Numbered from the stretch's first letter, positions 1 to 9,787 are shown. The stretch: DNA of 64,000 nucleotides from Desulfolithobacter dissulfuricans (GCF_025998535.1 NZ_AP024233.1:3372001-3436000), one strand, 5' to 3'. Notes: generated from the letters alone by a model not told the origin. A program made the numbers and translations.

Positions 1-240
1 CAGGAAGCCGAGCATGCCGTGCATGAGGGTGTCGTAGAAGTCAAGCCGGCCCAGCAGGTGCTGCACCTGCGCTTCCAGGGGCAGAATCCCGGCCCGACCC
101 AGGGTCAGGAGGACCAGGGAGACCGCCAGGGACATGGCCATCAGACCTATGGTCCGGGGCAAACGGAGGTAGCGGGCATTGACATAGGCAAAAATTGCTG
201 CCAAAGTAACCAGGATGACCAGAATATCGTATAAGCCCAT
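1..240 (-). CDS. Cation/proton antiporter, NhaP/CPA1-like (5' part only)
   Basis: Reading leftwards from an ATG at 240, an open frame of 80 codons runs off the window edge. It begins MGLYDILVILVTLAAIFAY and gives two hydrophobic membrane segments separated by the short basic stretch NARYLRLPRTIG, then FYDTLMHGMLGFL. This arrangement matches the N-terminus of monovalent cation:proton antiporter-1 (NhaP-type) proteins, which exchange Na+ or K+ for H+ across the inner membrane. The catalytic membrane core is outside the window, so ion specificity cannot be judged. It is divergent from bioD, with about 158 bases between. Confidence 0.72.
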   Translation of the reverse strand, partial: MGLYDILVILVTLAAIFAYVNARYLRLPRTIGLMAMSLAVSLVLLTLGRAGILPLEAQVQHLLGRLDFYDTLMHGMLGFL

Positions 241-398
241 GGCGACGCTGCTCCAGAAAGCGTTTTTTTGAGTTCCACAGAAGTTCAGCCCCAGGACAGG
301 GTCGCATCGCTATGCATCGTCAACAGCCTGGCCTGGATGGTAATCACAAAACGTTTTCCGTGATGAACCTGCCCTCTCGATAACACAGATAACGGATT

Positions 399-1088
399 AT
401 GGCCAAGATAGCTGTCTGCGCAATAGATACCGATATCGGCAAATCAGTGGTGACCGGCCTGCTGGCCAGGTTTCTCAAAACAGGTGGTGCCACCGTGACC
501 ACCATGAAACCGGTCCAGACCGGCTGTCTCGGCAAGCCGGAGGACATTCTCATGCACCGGCGGATCATGGAGTCCGACTGGGACCAGTGGGACGAACAGG
601 GGCTGACCTGCCCCTACTGCTTTCCCTTTCCCGGCTCCCCCCATCTCGCCGCCCGGCTGGCGGATACAGCCATTGACCCGCAACGGCTTGACCGGGCCAT
701 GGAAGAGCTCCAGGCCCACCACCGGTGGCTGGTGGTGGAAGGCGCCGGCGGCCTGCTGGTGCCGCTTGGCGAAGAACTGACCTGGCTGGAGTATCTCCGC
801 GGGCGCCGGATCCCGGTGATCCTGGTCACCTCGCCCCGGCTGGGCTCCATCAACCATACCCAGCTCAGCCTGGAGGCCATCAGGGCCCGCGGTGTCCACC
901 TGGCCGGCCTGGTCTACAACCTCCATGGCGACCACCCCAAAGAGATCGTCCTGGATTCCCTGCGGGTCTTCCGCCGGGCGCTTGGCCAATACGGTTTTCC
1001 CGAGAAGGTGATTCTCCTGCCAGATACCCGGGAGAGCCAGTCCACCAACTGGGGGCCCCTGCTGGAAGATATCGAAGGAGAGGGGTGA
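399..1088 (+). CDS. bioD: Dethiobiotin synthetase BioD
   Basis: ATP-dependent dethiobiotin synthase closes the ureido ring of dethiobiotin from 7,8-diaminopelargonate and CO2, the penultimate step of biotin synthesis, in the cytoplasm. The 229-residue length is normal. The P-loop is AIDTDIGKS (residues 8-16), where the family usually has GTDTxVGKT, so the first Gly-Thr pair is altered. MKPVQTG (about residues 36-42) and VEGAGG (about 113-118) are the other family signatures. Ribosome-binding site before the ATG is poor. No other bio gene is adjacent: it stands alone, convergent with the bluB remnant that starts 13 bases after its stop. Confidence 0.9.
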   Translation: MAKIAVCAIDTDIGKSVVTGLLARFLKTGGATVTTMKPVQTGCLGKPEDILMHRRIMESDWDQWDEQGLTCPYCFPFPGSPHLAARLADTAIDPQRLDRAMEELQAHHRWLVVEGAGGLLVPLGEELTWLEYLRGRRIPVILVTSPRLGSINHTQLSLEAIRARGVHLAGLVYNLHGDHPKEIVLDSLRVFRRALGQYGFPEKVILLPDTRESQSTNWGPLLEDIEGEG

Positions 1089-1101
1089 CCTGAGAGGCAG
1101 T

Positions 1102-1799
<698 letters not shown>

Positions 1800-2024
1800 T
1801 TAATGTAACAGAGCCTGTCACCCCGAAGAACAATCAGATGAAGGAACGAAGAAAAAGAAAATTCAAGTTCCTCGTGCTCCGAAAGAAAGCTGGTATTTGG
1901 CGAACCATTCCCTCTGGTTACATAAACAACATTCCATAGAATTCCCAAAAAATAAAATTCTTGTTTTGTCCGGAAAAAGGTGTTAATATTAATTATCAAT
2001 AACGCTATATCCTGGAGAAAAACC

Positions 2025-2468
2025 ATGTGCCTTGAAATACGAAAAACATGCAAATGCGGTAAGAAAAACGTACAGTTTCACATGCGTGATAACGTGATGA
2101 GCCAGGAAGTCCTGGTCGAACTCTACTGCCCGGAATGCGCCACAGGTGTGGAACTGAACCCGGAAACCATGCTCTCAGATAACGGCTGGGTCATTGAATA
2201 CGATATGGAACTGGCCACTTTTTTAGCGGTCACCAAGCTGCAGGTTGATCCGGACCTGGTCCGACCAGGATACCTGTTTGACGAAGGGTTGGCCACCTGG
2301 CTGGAAATGTATCCCGGTGAACAGCAGGACATTCTGGCAGAGCGCCAGAATATCATGGACATGCTCAAGGACAACCCCAGGAAATACCTCGAAACGATTA
2401 ACTCCTGGAATATTGCCCGGGTCGAACAGCTCAAGGCTGACGGCTGGCGCAAAGCCCAGGCTGCCTGA
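2025..2468 (+). CDS. Small protein of unknown function with N-terminal zinc-ribbon-like cysteines
   Basis: I do not recognise this gene. The start at 2025 is chosen because GGAG (2014-2017) sits 7 bases upstream. The 147-residue product opens with MCLEIRKTCKCGKK and has CPEC about 28 residues later, so CxC and CxxC pairs could bind zinc or iron. The remainder is acidic and helical (MYPGEQQDILAERQNIMDML), without signal peptide or membrane segment, so probably cytoplasmic. It is a single-gene unit closed by a strong terminator at 2519-2548. AT-rich sequence directly upstream (1940-2010) may hold its promoter. Confidence 0.7.
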   Translation: MCLEIRKTCKCGKKNVQFHMRDNVMSQEVLVELYCPECATGVELNPETMLSDNGWVIEYDMELATFLAVTKLQVDPDLVRPGYLFDEGLATWLEMYPGEQQDILAERQNIMDMLKDNPRKYLETINSWNIARVEQLKADGWRKAQAA

Positions 2469-2518
2469 TTTTCTTTTTCTCTCTCTCTTTCTTCTTCCTC
2501 CTTGTTCTCTCCCTCTCC

Positions 2519-2548
2519 GGCTGCGCCCTCGGCGCAGCCATTTTTTTT
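2519..2548 (+). terminator. Rho-independent terminator
   Basis: A perfect 9-base-pair stem GGCTGCGCC/GGCGCAGCC with a CTC loop is followed by eight T. It ends the transcript of the 2025-2468 gene. Confidence 0.93.
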
Positions 2549-2696
2549 GCTTTCTTCCACTGTTTTTTTGTCAGACAAATACTCGTAGTGGTAGTATTTA
2601 AAAAAACAGTCTATTGCCCTGATTCTTTGCTGCAACGTACGTCGACATCATACGGCAATACTTCCGACACAAATACGGTCCGCGCCGGAGAAACGA

Positions 2697-4142
2697 ATGG
2701 AACACCAGCAGGACGAAACCTTTATTGCCCGCTGTATCAGCGAAACCCTGGATGGTCTGAGTGACGGCATGTCGCATTTTTCCGGGCCCAGCCGGACAGC
2801 TGTAATATACTGCATCTCCAAGGACAGCGAGATGATGATCTGCGATCCGCAGAATCTGCTCCAGGAACATAAACCAAAGCTTAACGCACTGTTTGTACAG
2901 GATGACTCCTGGCGCGCCACGGTTCCGTGGGAACCGGACCGGACAAAATTCAGCCAGATTCATCCTCTGGAAGATCCGGAACTGACCGGACTGATCTCCT
3001 ATGGCGGCCGTTCCAGTTCGGTATTTTACCAGATGTGGTTTACCGAGCATCATCCGGACCTCTGCTCCACCGGCCCGACCCAGCGCTGGCTTGAGCATGC
3101 GGTGTGGCGCTTTTCCCACGACATGGCCAACGACAAGGAACTGTACACCGGCATTTCAGGCGCCTTCCTGCGTGAATATGCGGTTCATGCAGTGCACGAC
3201 CACATTGTCGATGAGATGAATATCCATCTCGGCTGGGATTCTCAGGTGCGGATTTATCCGGTACTGGATGCTGTTCTGGGGATCTCCCGAACGCGTGAGG
3301 AAGGGGACTGGCCGGTGGGAGAGCTGGTCATCATTGATCCGCAGCTCCTGGAAAAAATTCGCTTTGTCGCCAGGTTTATCAAAGATGAACAACCGCAGCT
3401 CGAAAACTTCAAACACGTGCGCAAGCTGCTCCTGACCGTCGAAGGATCGGATTACAAACTGGTTTCAGACGGAAAATCCATCCTGGGGATATGCGAAGAC
3501 ATCATGCCTCGTTTTTTTATCTGCGCTGATTTTCGAGGAAGACACGGTTTTCTGAAGATAAACCGGGACAAGATATGCAGCTTTTCGGAAGGCCATTTCA
3601 GCTCGACAACCCATCGGGCCAAACTGGTCCAGGTGGAAGAAGCCCTGCTGGAATCATCTCTTCCTCCGCAGGCCAGAAACAATATTTTCCGGATTGTTAC
3701 CAGCCTGGCGCACCACGCCCAGCAAAAAAAGCATGGCTGCACCCTGGTGATTGACCTGAATCCCGACCCTGTAACCATTTCAGGCCAGTCGCTCGATCCG
3801 CCTCTTGACCTGCGGCAGCCGCATCTTCTGGCGCTGAGCAAGGCCCTGGCCAGGGTGGATGGTGCCCTGCACATAGGGGCGGATCAGCATCTTCACGGTT
3901 TCGCCTGCCTGCTGGATGGCCGGACCATTCCGGGAGAGGATCGCGCCCGGGGCGCACGCTACAACTCGGCCCTGCGTTTTACGGCAGAGCATAACAATAT
4001 TATTGTGGTGGTGGTTTCTTCAGACCGACCGGTCTCCATCATCCAGGATGGCGTGGAAATCAGCGGCATCTGCCACTGGAGACCGGAAAATCGCTGCATT
4101 TTTGCCACAGAACCGCTGAACCTGTGGTGCAGCAGGTATTAG
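2697..4142 (+). CDS. Diadenylate-cyclase-domain (DisA_N/DAC) protein with large N-terminal region
   Basis: The C-terminal 150 residues of this 481-residue protein resemble the DAC domain that makes c-di-AMP from two ATP: a DGAL motif at about residues 388-391, then HGFACLLDG, and RARGARYNSALRF from about 416. Classical cyclases (DisA, CdaA) have DGA and RHR; here DGA is kept and RHR is replaced by RYN, so activity is uncertain. The first ~330 residues have no transmembrane segment and resemble the sensor-like N-terminal regions of DACNV-type proteins, though I cannot assign it firmly. GGAG lies 7 bases before the ATG. It has its own unit; no partner gene is adjacent. Confidence 0.72.
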   Translation: MEHQQDETFIARCISETLDGLSDGMSHFSGPSRTAVIYCISKDSEMMICDPQNLLQEHKPKLNALFVQDDSWRATVPWEPDRTKFSQIHPLEDPELTGLISYGGRSSSVFYQMWFTEHHPDLCSTGPTQRWLEHAVWRFSHDMANDKELYTGISGAFLREYAVHAVHDHIVDEMNIHLGWDSQVRIYPVLDAVLGISRTREEGDWPVGELVIIDPQLLEKIRFVARFIKDEQPQLENFKHVRKLLLTVEGSDYKLVSDGKSILGICEDIMPRFFICADFRGRHGFLKINRDKICSFSEGHFSSTTHRAKLVQVEEALLESSLPPQARNNIFRIVTSLAHHAQQKKHGCTLVIDLNPDPVTISGQSLDPPLDLRQPHLLALSKALARVDGALHIGADQHLHGFACLLDGRTIPGEDRARGARYNSALRFTAEHNNIIVVVVSSDRPVSIIQDGVEISGICHWRPENRCIFATEPLNLWCSRY

Positions 4143-4145
4143 AGA

Positions 4146-4180
4146 GTGTCCATCCGAAAATACCATTTCTGGATGGGCAC
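4146..4180 (+). terminator. Hairpin after the DAC gene, possible terminator or repeat part
   Basis: GTGTCCATCC pairs with GGATGGGCAC (one G-T pair) around a 15-base AT-rich loop, starting 4 bases after the stop of the DAC gene. There is no T run, so termination may be inefficient, or it may belong to the adjoining palindromic repeat. Confidence 0.5.
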
Positions 4181-4361
4181 TAGCCCGCATATTTCACAAG
4201 CGATCTACTGCAAGGCCTGAAAACACCTCGCCTGCTGCGTCACAGCTTCAAAAAGAGTCCTCGAAATATTTCAATATGTCTGCGGCTCTTTTTGAAGCTG
4301 TTCCTTTCATCCCCGGCGTTTTCAGGCCTTTCGCCACGATCATTGTGAAATATGCGGGCTA
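4181..4361. repeat. 181-bp nested palindromic element (MITE-like)
   Basis: The ends are perfect 19-base inverted repeats (TAGCCCGCATATTTCACAA at 4181-4199 and its complement at 4343-4361). Inside are further paired arms: AAGGCCTGAAAAC with GTTTTCAGGCCTT, and AGCTTCAAAAAGAG with CTCTTTTTGAAGCT. The whole element could fold into one long hairpin. No protein is encoded. The size and nested symmetry fit a miniature inverted-repeat or dispersed palindromic element. The TAG stop codon of the neighbouring ABC ATPase (4359-4361) lies in the right terminal repeat. Confidence 0.7.
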
Positions 4362-5099
4362 GAGAATCTGCTCCAGAAATTTCCGGGTCCGTTTGTGCTC
4401 AGGATTCTCGAAAAAACGGTCCGGCGGCGCCATCTCCACAATCTTTCCCTCGTCCATGAACACCACCTTATCCGCCACCTCGCGGGCAAAACCCATCTCG
4501 TGGGTTACCACCACCATGGTCATGCCCTCCCTGGCCAGATTGATCATGACATCAAGCACCTCACCGATCATCTCGGGATCAAGAGCCGAGGTCGGTTCGT
4601 CAAAAAGCATGATCTTTGGCTCCATGGCAAGGGCCCGGGCGATGGCCACCCGCTGCTGCTGGCCGCCGGAGAGCTGCACCGGATACCAATCCGCCTTCTC
4701 CCGGATACCGACCTTGTCCAGCAGCTTGAGCCCCAGCTCTTCCGCCTGAGATTTGGGCATTTTCTTCAACTTGATGGGTGCCAGGGTCAGATTTTCCAGC
4801 ACGGTCATGTGGCGGAACAGGTTGAAACTCTGGAAGACCATGCCCAGTTCCATCCGGATGCGGTTGATATCCTGGGACGGATCGTAGAGGTTGCGGCCAT
4901 CGACGATGATGGTACCGGAATCAATGGTCTCCAACCGGTTGATGGCCCGCAGCAGGGTGGATTTGCCAGAGCCGGACGGCCCCAGGACCACCACCCGCTC
5001 GCCCACGGATACATCGAGGCTCACATCATCGAGGGCCTTGAAGGTACCAAAGGTCTTGTTGATGTTCTTGATCTGGATGATCGGTTCAGCGGCGTTCAT
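4359..5099 (-). CDS. Polar amino acid ABC transporter ATP-binding protein (GlnQ/HisP type)
   Basis: The 246-residue cytoplasmic ATPase powers the importer encoded with it. Visible motifs: Walker [10 protein letters not shown], signature [15 protein letters not shown], Walker [15 protein letters not shown], and switch His in VVTHEMGFA. Length and the C-terminal FLEQIL are typical of the family. The start overlaps the end of the permease gene by 14 bases, implying translational coupling. Its stop codon is formed within the terminal repeat of the adjoining palindromic element, which abuts the gene. The family also serves Arg, His, Glu and cystine, so substrate is not decided by the ATPase. Confidence 0.93.
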   Translation of the reverse strand: MNAAEPIIQIKNINKTFGTFKALDDVSLDVSVGERVVVLGPSGSGKSTLLRAINRLETIDSGTIIVDGRNLYDPSQDINRIRMELGMVFQSFNLFRHMTVLENLTLAPIKLKKMPKSQAEELGLKLLDKVGIREKADWYPVQLSGGQQQRVAIARALAMEPKIMLFDEPTSALDPEMIGEVLDVMINLAREGMTMVVVTHEMGFAREVADKVVFMDEGKIVEMAPPDRFFENPEHKRTRKFLEQIL

Positions 5100-5874
5100 A
5101 ATGACTGAGACGGTGCTCCATGTTGGAAATCAGCTTGGACAGAACCAGGGTGATCAGGAGATAGATCAGGGCGATCATGGTATAGGTTTCAAAATAGTTG
5201 AAACTCTCGGAAGCGTACTCCCGACCCCGACGCAGGATATCGGACACAGCGAGAATGGAAACCAGAGAGGTATCCTTCAACAGAGCGATAAACTCGTTGC
5301 CCACCGGAGGCAGGATGGTCCGCCAGGCCTGGGGCAGAATGACATAGGTCATGGTCTGGCGCTGGTTGAAGCCCAGGGAAAGCGAGGCCTCGGTCTGCCC
5401 GAAGTCGATGGACTTGATCCCGGCCCGGAAGACCTCGCCCATGTAGGCGCCATAACAGACCGACATGGCGATCACGGCGGCGACGATATCGGGTACCCGG
5501 ACAAAACGGCCCAGGGCGAAATAGATGTAGAACAGCTGCACCAGCAGCGGTACCCCGCGGATCACCTCCACGTAGAGCGAAGCCATCAGGTTGATAAACC
5601 GGTTCTTGGATATCCGGCCCAGGCCCGTGAGCAGGCCGATGACCATGGCCAGGGAGATGGACATGATGGTCACCTTGAAGGTCACCAGGATGCCGTCAGG
5701 GATGAAACGCAGGATGTCGGCGTACGGATCCGGCTTGACCATGGGGAGGATGACGATCAGCCCGATGGTACCGACAAAGGCTATCCACCAGGCGGACAAC
5801 AATCCCCTGTCTTCCGGCTTGGGAATCGCTGCGCCGTCACCGATTTCAATGACTGTGGGTTCTTGTTCTGCCAT
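5086..5874 (-). CDS. Polar amino acid ABC transporter permease (HisMQ/GlnP family)
   Basis: Inner-membrane channel subunit of 262 residues. After a cytoplasmic tail of about 30 residues there are five to six hydrophobic segments. The EAA loop that docks the ATPase appears as [20 protein letters not shown], preceded by [14 protein letters not shown] and [13 protein letters not shown], both family hallmarks. It lies between the binding protein and the ATPase; a GC-rich hairpin in the 106-base gap upstream may lower its expression relative to the binding protein. Only one permease gene is present, so it presumably forms a homodimer. Confidence 0.92.
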   Translation of the reverse strand: MAEQEPTVIEIGDGAAIPKPEDRGLLSAWWIAFVGTIGLIVILPMVKPDPYADILRFIPDGILVTFKVTIMSISLAMVIGLLTGLGRISKNRFINLMASLYVEVIRGVPLLVQLFYIYFALGRFVRVPDIVAAVIAMSVCYGAYMGEVFRAGIKSIDFGQTEASLSLGFNQRQTMTYVILPQAWRTILPPVGNEFIALLKDTSLVSILAVSDILRRGREYASESFNYFETYTMIALIYLLITLVLSKLISNMEHRLSHYERR

Positions 5875-5934
5875 TTCAAAAGCTACTGGTTTCCAGGTCC
5901 GAAAGCGACGGAGCCCGGGATTATGAAACGAAAT

Positions 5935-5956
5935 GGCCGGACCTCACGGCCCGGCC
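5935..5956 (-). terminator. Intercistronic hairpin between binding protein and permease genes
   Basis: GGCCGG and CCGGCC pair around a 10-base loop, 24 bases after the binding-protein stop, with only a short T-rich tail in the minus-strand direction. Such hairpins often give partial termination or mRNA protection so that the binding protein is made in excess. Confidence 0.5.
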
Positions 5957-5980
5957 AGGAAACTGCTCGGCAACCAGATA

Positions 5981-6715
5981 TTACTGGCCGATCCACTTCT
6001 TCTTGAGTTCCTCGTCAATACCCTTGGCCTTGACGGCGCGGATACCCTTGTTGATCAGATCCAGCACCTTCTTGTTGCCTTTGCGTACGGCGATACCGTA
6101 ATTCTCCACCGTGCCGGTCTCGATAACCGAGGCGATCTTGAGGGTGTCCTTGTACTTGATCATGGCGTAGTTGGCCGCCACCGGATCGTCACAGACCACG
6201 GCGTCGATACGGCCGACATTGAGATCTTCCATGGCCAGGCCGATCTCATCGTAGGACTTGGGAACCACGCCCTTGGCCGCCTTGATGGCGAAATAACCGG
6301 TGGTCCCGATCTGACCGCCGACCTTCTTGCCCTTGAGATCGGCAAGACTCTTGACCGGCTCGTCCTTGCGGACGATCAGGGCCTGGCGAACGGTGAAATA
6401 GGGCTCGCTGAAATCCATGGCCTTTTTGCGCTCCTCGGTGATGGAGACCGAGGAACAGATGGCATCGTACTTGCCTGCAGCCAGCCCGGCGAAGATACCA
6501 TCCCAGGCGGTGTTCTTGAAGACCGGCTTGAATCCGGCTTCCTTGCCGGCTGCGGTCATGTAATCGATGGAATAGCCGACAAGCTCTTTGTCGCTGTTGA
6601 TGAATTCCATGGGGGGCCAGGTGGCATCGGTGGCAAAAACAATGGTGGTCTCGGCCCAGGCCGATCCGTACATGACAGCCAGCGTCACAAGGGCAAAAAC
6701 AGCGCGTTTCAACAT
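5981..6715 (-). CDS. Amino acid ABC transporter periplasmic substrate-binding protein
   Basis: The ATG at 6715 is chosen because AGGAGG (6721-6726) precedes it and the product then begins with a clean Sec signal peptide, MLKRAVFALVTLAVMYGSAWA, cleaved before ETT. The mature part is a family-3 (SBP_bac_3) binding protein: IVFATDATWPPMEF, GYSIDYM, WDGIFAGLAAGKYDAICSS and the aspartate-containing VCDDPVAANY. This class binds polar or basic amino acids in the periplasm and hands them to the permease. First gene of the three-gene operon; about 245 residues, normal for the family. Exact ligand cannot be read from the sequence. Confidence 0.9.
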   Translation of the reverse strand: MLKRAVFALVTLAVMYGSAWAETTIVFATDATWPPMEFINSDKELVGYSIDYMTAAGKEAGFKPVFKNTAWDGIFAGLAAGKYDAICSSVSITEERKKAMDFSEPYFTVRQALIVRKDEPVKSLADLKGKKVGGQIGTTGYFAIKAAKGVVPKSYDEIGLAMEDLNVGRIDAVVCDDPVAANYAMIKYKDTLKIASVIETGTVENYGIAVRKGNKKVLDLINKGIRAVKAKGIDEELKKKWIGQ

Positions 6716-6995
6716 GGTTTCCTCCTGAAATATGAGTAACAACTGAAAACAACCAGAAACTTCCTCTACCACTCTCCGCCAATCCAGGCAATAAAAACTG
6801 ACCCTGCAGCCTGATCTTTTTCCCTGGTTGAAAAAAACCACCTGATCGGCGCAAACCTTTCCTGCCCAGTGTGGAACCCGGCCAAAAAACCAGATCTTCA
6901 GGCAGGAGAGAGCCCGTTACCGAATATTTGAAAAATTCAAAGAATTCCGGGCAGCCAAGCGCGGTGTTCCAGTCCCGGGATCCCCTTGATTTTTC

Positions 6996-7025
6996 TTGAC
7001 GGTCGCTCGGGCAAACAGGTACTAT
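6996..7025 (+). promoter_or_regulatory. Sigma-70-type promoter for pal
   Basis: TTGACG (6996-7001), 18-base spacer, TACTAT (7020-7025), ending about 50 bases before the pal start. Confidence 0.62.
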
Positions 7026-7075
7026 GACGCTGTTTCAAACGACAGTTCTCCCATTCCCGCATACAAGGAGGTACC

Positions 7076-7708
7076 ATGATGCACCCCTTTCGGATTATCC
7101 CGGCTGTTCTGCTGGGCCTGCTGCTGATGGTGGCCGGTGGTTGCAGCAAGAAAACCATCATGCCTTACCCGACGGGTAACGGTGCCGGTGCCCCGGAGGC
7201 CAAGTCCATCGACTATCCTGCCGGCCAGGAGGCCGGAACCATCACCGAGGAAGATATGGCCGCACCCCAGGTTGATACCCTGGACACCACCACGGCCGCC
7301 GGTAAATCCCTGGGTGGTTTTGCCATCAGCGGTGATCAGAACAGCGAGGAGTACAAGAAACTCCATGGCCGCTCCTCGCCGCAGATGCAGCCCATTTATT
7401 TCAATTTCGACCAGGCGACCATCCGGGCCGACCAGATTCCGCGGCTGGAGGCCAATGCCGCCTACCTGAAGAACAATCCCGGAGTCAAGGTGGTGATCGA
7501 GGGGAACTGCGATGAGCGGGGCACCAACGAGTACAACCTGGCCCTGGGAGAACGGCGGGCCCTGAACGCCAAGAAATACCTGGTGGTTCTGGGGGTTGAG
7601 CCGCAGCGGATCCGGACGGTGAGTTACGGCGAGGAACGGCCCCTGTTCACCGGGGACGACGAGTTCTCCTGGTCCCAGAACCGGCGAGATGATTTTATCC
7701 TTGAGTAA
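7076..7708 (+). CDS. pal: Peptidoglycan-associated lipoprotein Pal (OmpA-like)
   Basis: Outer-membrane lipoprotein that anchors the outer membrane to peptidoglycan with the Tol complex. The N-terminus is a lipoprotein signal with lipobox VAGGC (lipidated Cys about residue 23). The C-terminal OmpA domain shows YFNFDQATIR, GNCDERGTNEYNLALGERRA and QNRRDDF, the peptidoglycan-binding signatures. AAGGAGG at 7065-7071 serves either the ATG at 7076 or the adjacent ATG at 7079, which has the better spacing. No tol genes are present next to it; it is a single-gene unit with its own promoter and terminator. 210 residues, slightly longer than usual because of a linker after the lipobox. Confidence 0.92.
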   Translation: MMHPFRIIPAVLLGLLLMVAGGCSKKTIMPYPTGNGAGAPEAKSIDYPAGQEAGTITEEDMAAPQVDTLDTTTAAGKSLGGFAISGDQNSEEYKKLHGRSSPQMQPIYFNFDQATIRADQIPRLEANAAYLKNNPGVKVVIEGNCDERGTNEYNLALGERRALNAKKYLVVLGVEPQRIRTVSYGEERPLFTGDDEFSWSQNRRDDFILE

Positions 7709-7735
7709 CTGATAGACTTTTCATCTCCTTTCTGT

Positions 7736-7774
7736 AAAGGGAGAAGGCAGCGCGACTGCCTTCTCCCTTTTTTT
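7736..7774 (+). terminator. Rho-independent terminator of pal
   Basis: GGGAGAAGGCAG pairs with CTGCCTTCTCCC around CGCGA, followed by seven T. An A-rich flank extends the stem. Confidence 0.94.
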
Positions 7775-7775
7775 A

Positions 7776-7799
7776 GTTTGCCCGGCATGGCGGGCAAAC
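7776..7799. repeat. Second hairpin, in the upstream exon of the group II intron
   Basis: GTTTGCCCG pairs perfectly with CGGGCAAAC around six bases. It starts one base after the pal terminator and ends about 8 bases before the proposed intron 5' end, so it may be part of the target recognised by the intron. Confidence 0.55.
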
Positions 7800-8503
7800 C
7801 CAGCCTGTGTTAAGCAGGCGTCACCCTGACCAGGGGGAAGACAATCCGAATCGTAAGGGCGTTGCTGGTAACGGCAGGGTCTGAAGGAAGCGATAGGAAG
7901 TGAGCGGCACATAGCGCAAGCGAACCTGATTCGGCGTATCAGGAGGGTAAGCGTCCTAAATAGCGCGAAGCCCGATACCTGGTCAGTCCTGATACGTGAT
8001 TGAGGATGTGGTCGCTCACAGGGAGTTCGCCTTAACCGGGGAAGCCTTGCACTGTTTCCGCATTAAGCGGAAAAAGAGAAGCACAAGGAGAAATCCAAGG
8101 CGGATCGAAGCGGTGTGAGGTGGCAGATGATTCCGTAGTAGTGATGAAATTCCGGCCTGTGAAGCCTGGTAACAGTGTGGAGGATAAAACCGGGATGACC
8201 CAACGGCCTGGTTCGTTGGGGGCAGTTATGAGCCAAAAGCCATATCTGTTGCGAAGGGATGAAGTTTATTTGAAGGTTTTCCGGAATCTATGGACACCTG
8301 GCAGACTGAACACAAGCCGTCCGACGGGACGGGGCACGCTATCGGCGGTATGCCGTGACAGGTCCTCTGCCGATTTTGGCCGTTCATCGGAGTAGATGGG
8401 AGTGTTGATCGTATATTGCCCATGAGGATAGAAAGCGGTCGCGCCCATTGAAGAACCGAAGTCTCCACGTGGAAATAGAGGAAGGGAAACGCAGGACAGG
8501 AGC

Positions 8504-9772
8504 ATGGTTGACGTCTGGTACAGCCTATATGATCGAATGCTGAGCCGGGAGAACCTGGTCAAGGCATTCTACAAGGTGAAATCCTCGAAAGGAGCTGCCG
8601 GTATAGACGGCCAGTCCATCGATGATTTTGCCGGATCACTTGCGACCAATATCGATCATCTCCTGACGGAACTGCAGGACAAGAGCTACCAGCCGCTGGC
8701 CGTGCGACGGGTGGAGATCCCGAAGCCGAACGGCGGGAAACGGCTACTCGGCATACCTGCAGTCCGTGACCGTGTGGTACAGCAGGCCCTGCTGGATATA
8801 CTTCAACCAATATTTGACCGCGATTTCCATCCGTCGAGCTACGGCTACCGTCCTGGTCGGAGTTGTCACCAGGCAATCAGCAAAGCCACGATGTTCATCC
8901 GGACGTACGAGCGGAAATGGGTAGTGGACATGGATCTGTCGAAATGCTTCGACACGTTGAACCATGACCTGATCCTTGCCTCGTTCCGTCGCCGGGTCAG
9001 CGATGGAAGTATTCTTGGTCTGCTGGAGAAGTTTTTGAAAAGCGGTGTTCTGACAGGAGATGGTTGGCAGGCCAGCGAGGTCGGCAGTCCGCAGGGCGGA
9101 GTTATCAGCCCGTTGATTGCCAACGTATACCTTGATTCCTTCGATCAGTTTATGAAGAATCGTGGCCACCGCATCGTCCGCTATGCGGACGACATCCTGA
9201 TCCTGTGCCAGTCAAAGAGCGCAGCCGAAAATGCACTGAACCAGGCCAGTCGTTATCTTGAAGAAGAACTGCTGTTGACCGTCAACCAGGAAAAGACCCA
9301 TATAAGCCACAGCCTCAAAGGGATTAAATTTCTTGGAGTTTGTATCCACTCCGTGATGACCCGAATACAGCGAGGCAAGGTGAGGGCCTTCAAGGCAAAG
9401 GTCAAGGCGATGACCCGGCGTAACTCCCCGGTGAACCTTGAGAAGGTGATAGCCGACCTCAACCGGTTGCTGAGGGGTTTTGCCAACTACTTTCGGATAG
9501 CGAACTGCAAGGGTGAGTTTTCTCGGCTGATGAGGTGGATCAGAAGACGGCTGCGTGCTGTTCAGTTGAAGCTGTGGAAAAAGCCGTGCAGGCTACACCG
9601 CAGACTGAGACAGCTGGGCTATAGAGGAGAGTTCAAAAGTATCAAGATGAACTCCTGGGCCAATGCAGCAAGTCCACTGAGCCATTATGCCCTTCCCAAC
9701 AGCTGCCTGCATGGGGAAATGGGGCTCTTTGACCTCGCATCTGTACAGACCGGAATTTCTGTTTCAGTATGA
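8504..9772 (+). CDS. Group II intron reverse transcriptase/maturase
   Basis: Intron-encoded protein of 422 residues that helps splicing and copies the intron into DNA. RT blocks are visible: KGAAGIDGQS, YQPLAVRRVEIPKPNGGKR, LGIPAVRDRVVQQAL, SSYGYRPGRSCHQAI, the catalytic RYADDILIL (YADD near residues 227-230) and GSPQGGVISPLIANVYL. The maturase X domain follows (about 320-400, including RRLRQLGY and HYALPN). There is no C-terminal HNH endonuclease, so target use probably depends on nicks or replication forks. AGGAG lies a few bases upstream of the ATG. It looks intact. Confidence 0.95.
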   Translation: MVDVWYSLYDRMLSRENLVKAFYKVKSSKGAAGIDGQSIDDFAGSLATNIDHLLTELQDKSYQPLAVRRVEIPKPNGGKRLLGIPAVRDRVVQQALLDILQPIFDRDFHPSSYGYRPGRSCHQAISKATMFIRTYERKWVVDMDLSKCFDTLNHDLILASFRRRVSDGSILGLLEKFLKSGVLTGDGWQASEVGSPQGGVISPLIANVYLDSFDQFMKNRGHRIVRYADDILILCQSKSAAENALNQASRYLEEELLLTVNQEKTHISHSLKGIKFLGVCIHSVMTRIQRGKVRAFKAKVKAMTRRNSPVNLEKVIADLNRLLRGFANYFRIANCKGEFSRLMRWIRRRLRAVQLKLWKKPCRLHRRLRQLGYRGEFKSIKMNSWANAASPLSHYALPNSCLHGEMGLFDLASVQTGISVSV

Positions 9773-9787
9773 AGGAAAAATAAACAG

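Noticed and set aside
8120-8395. Small open frame in the 5' part of the group II intron
   Set aside because: It lies in the structured RNA domains of the intron and shows no protein motif.
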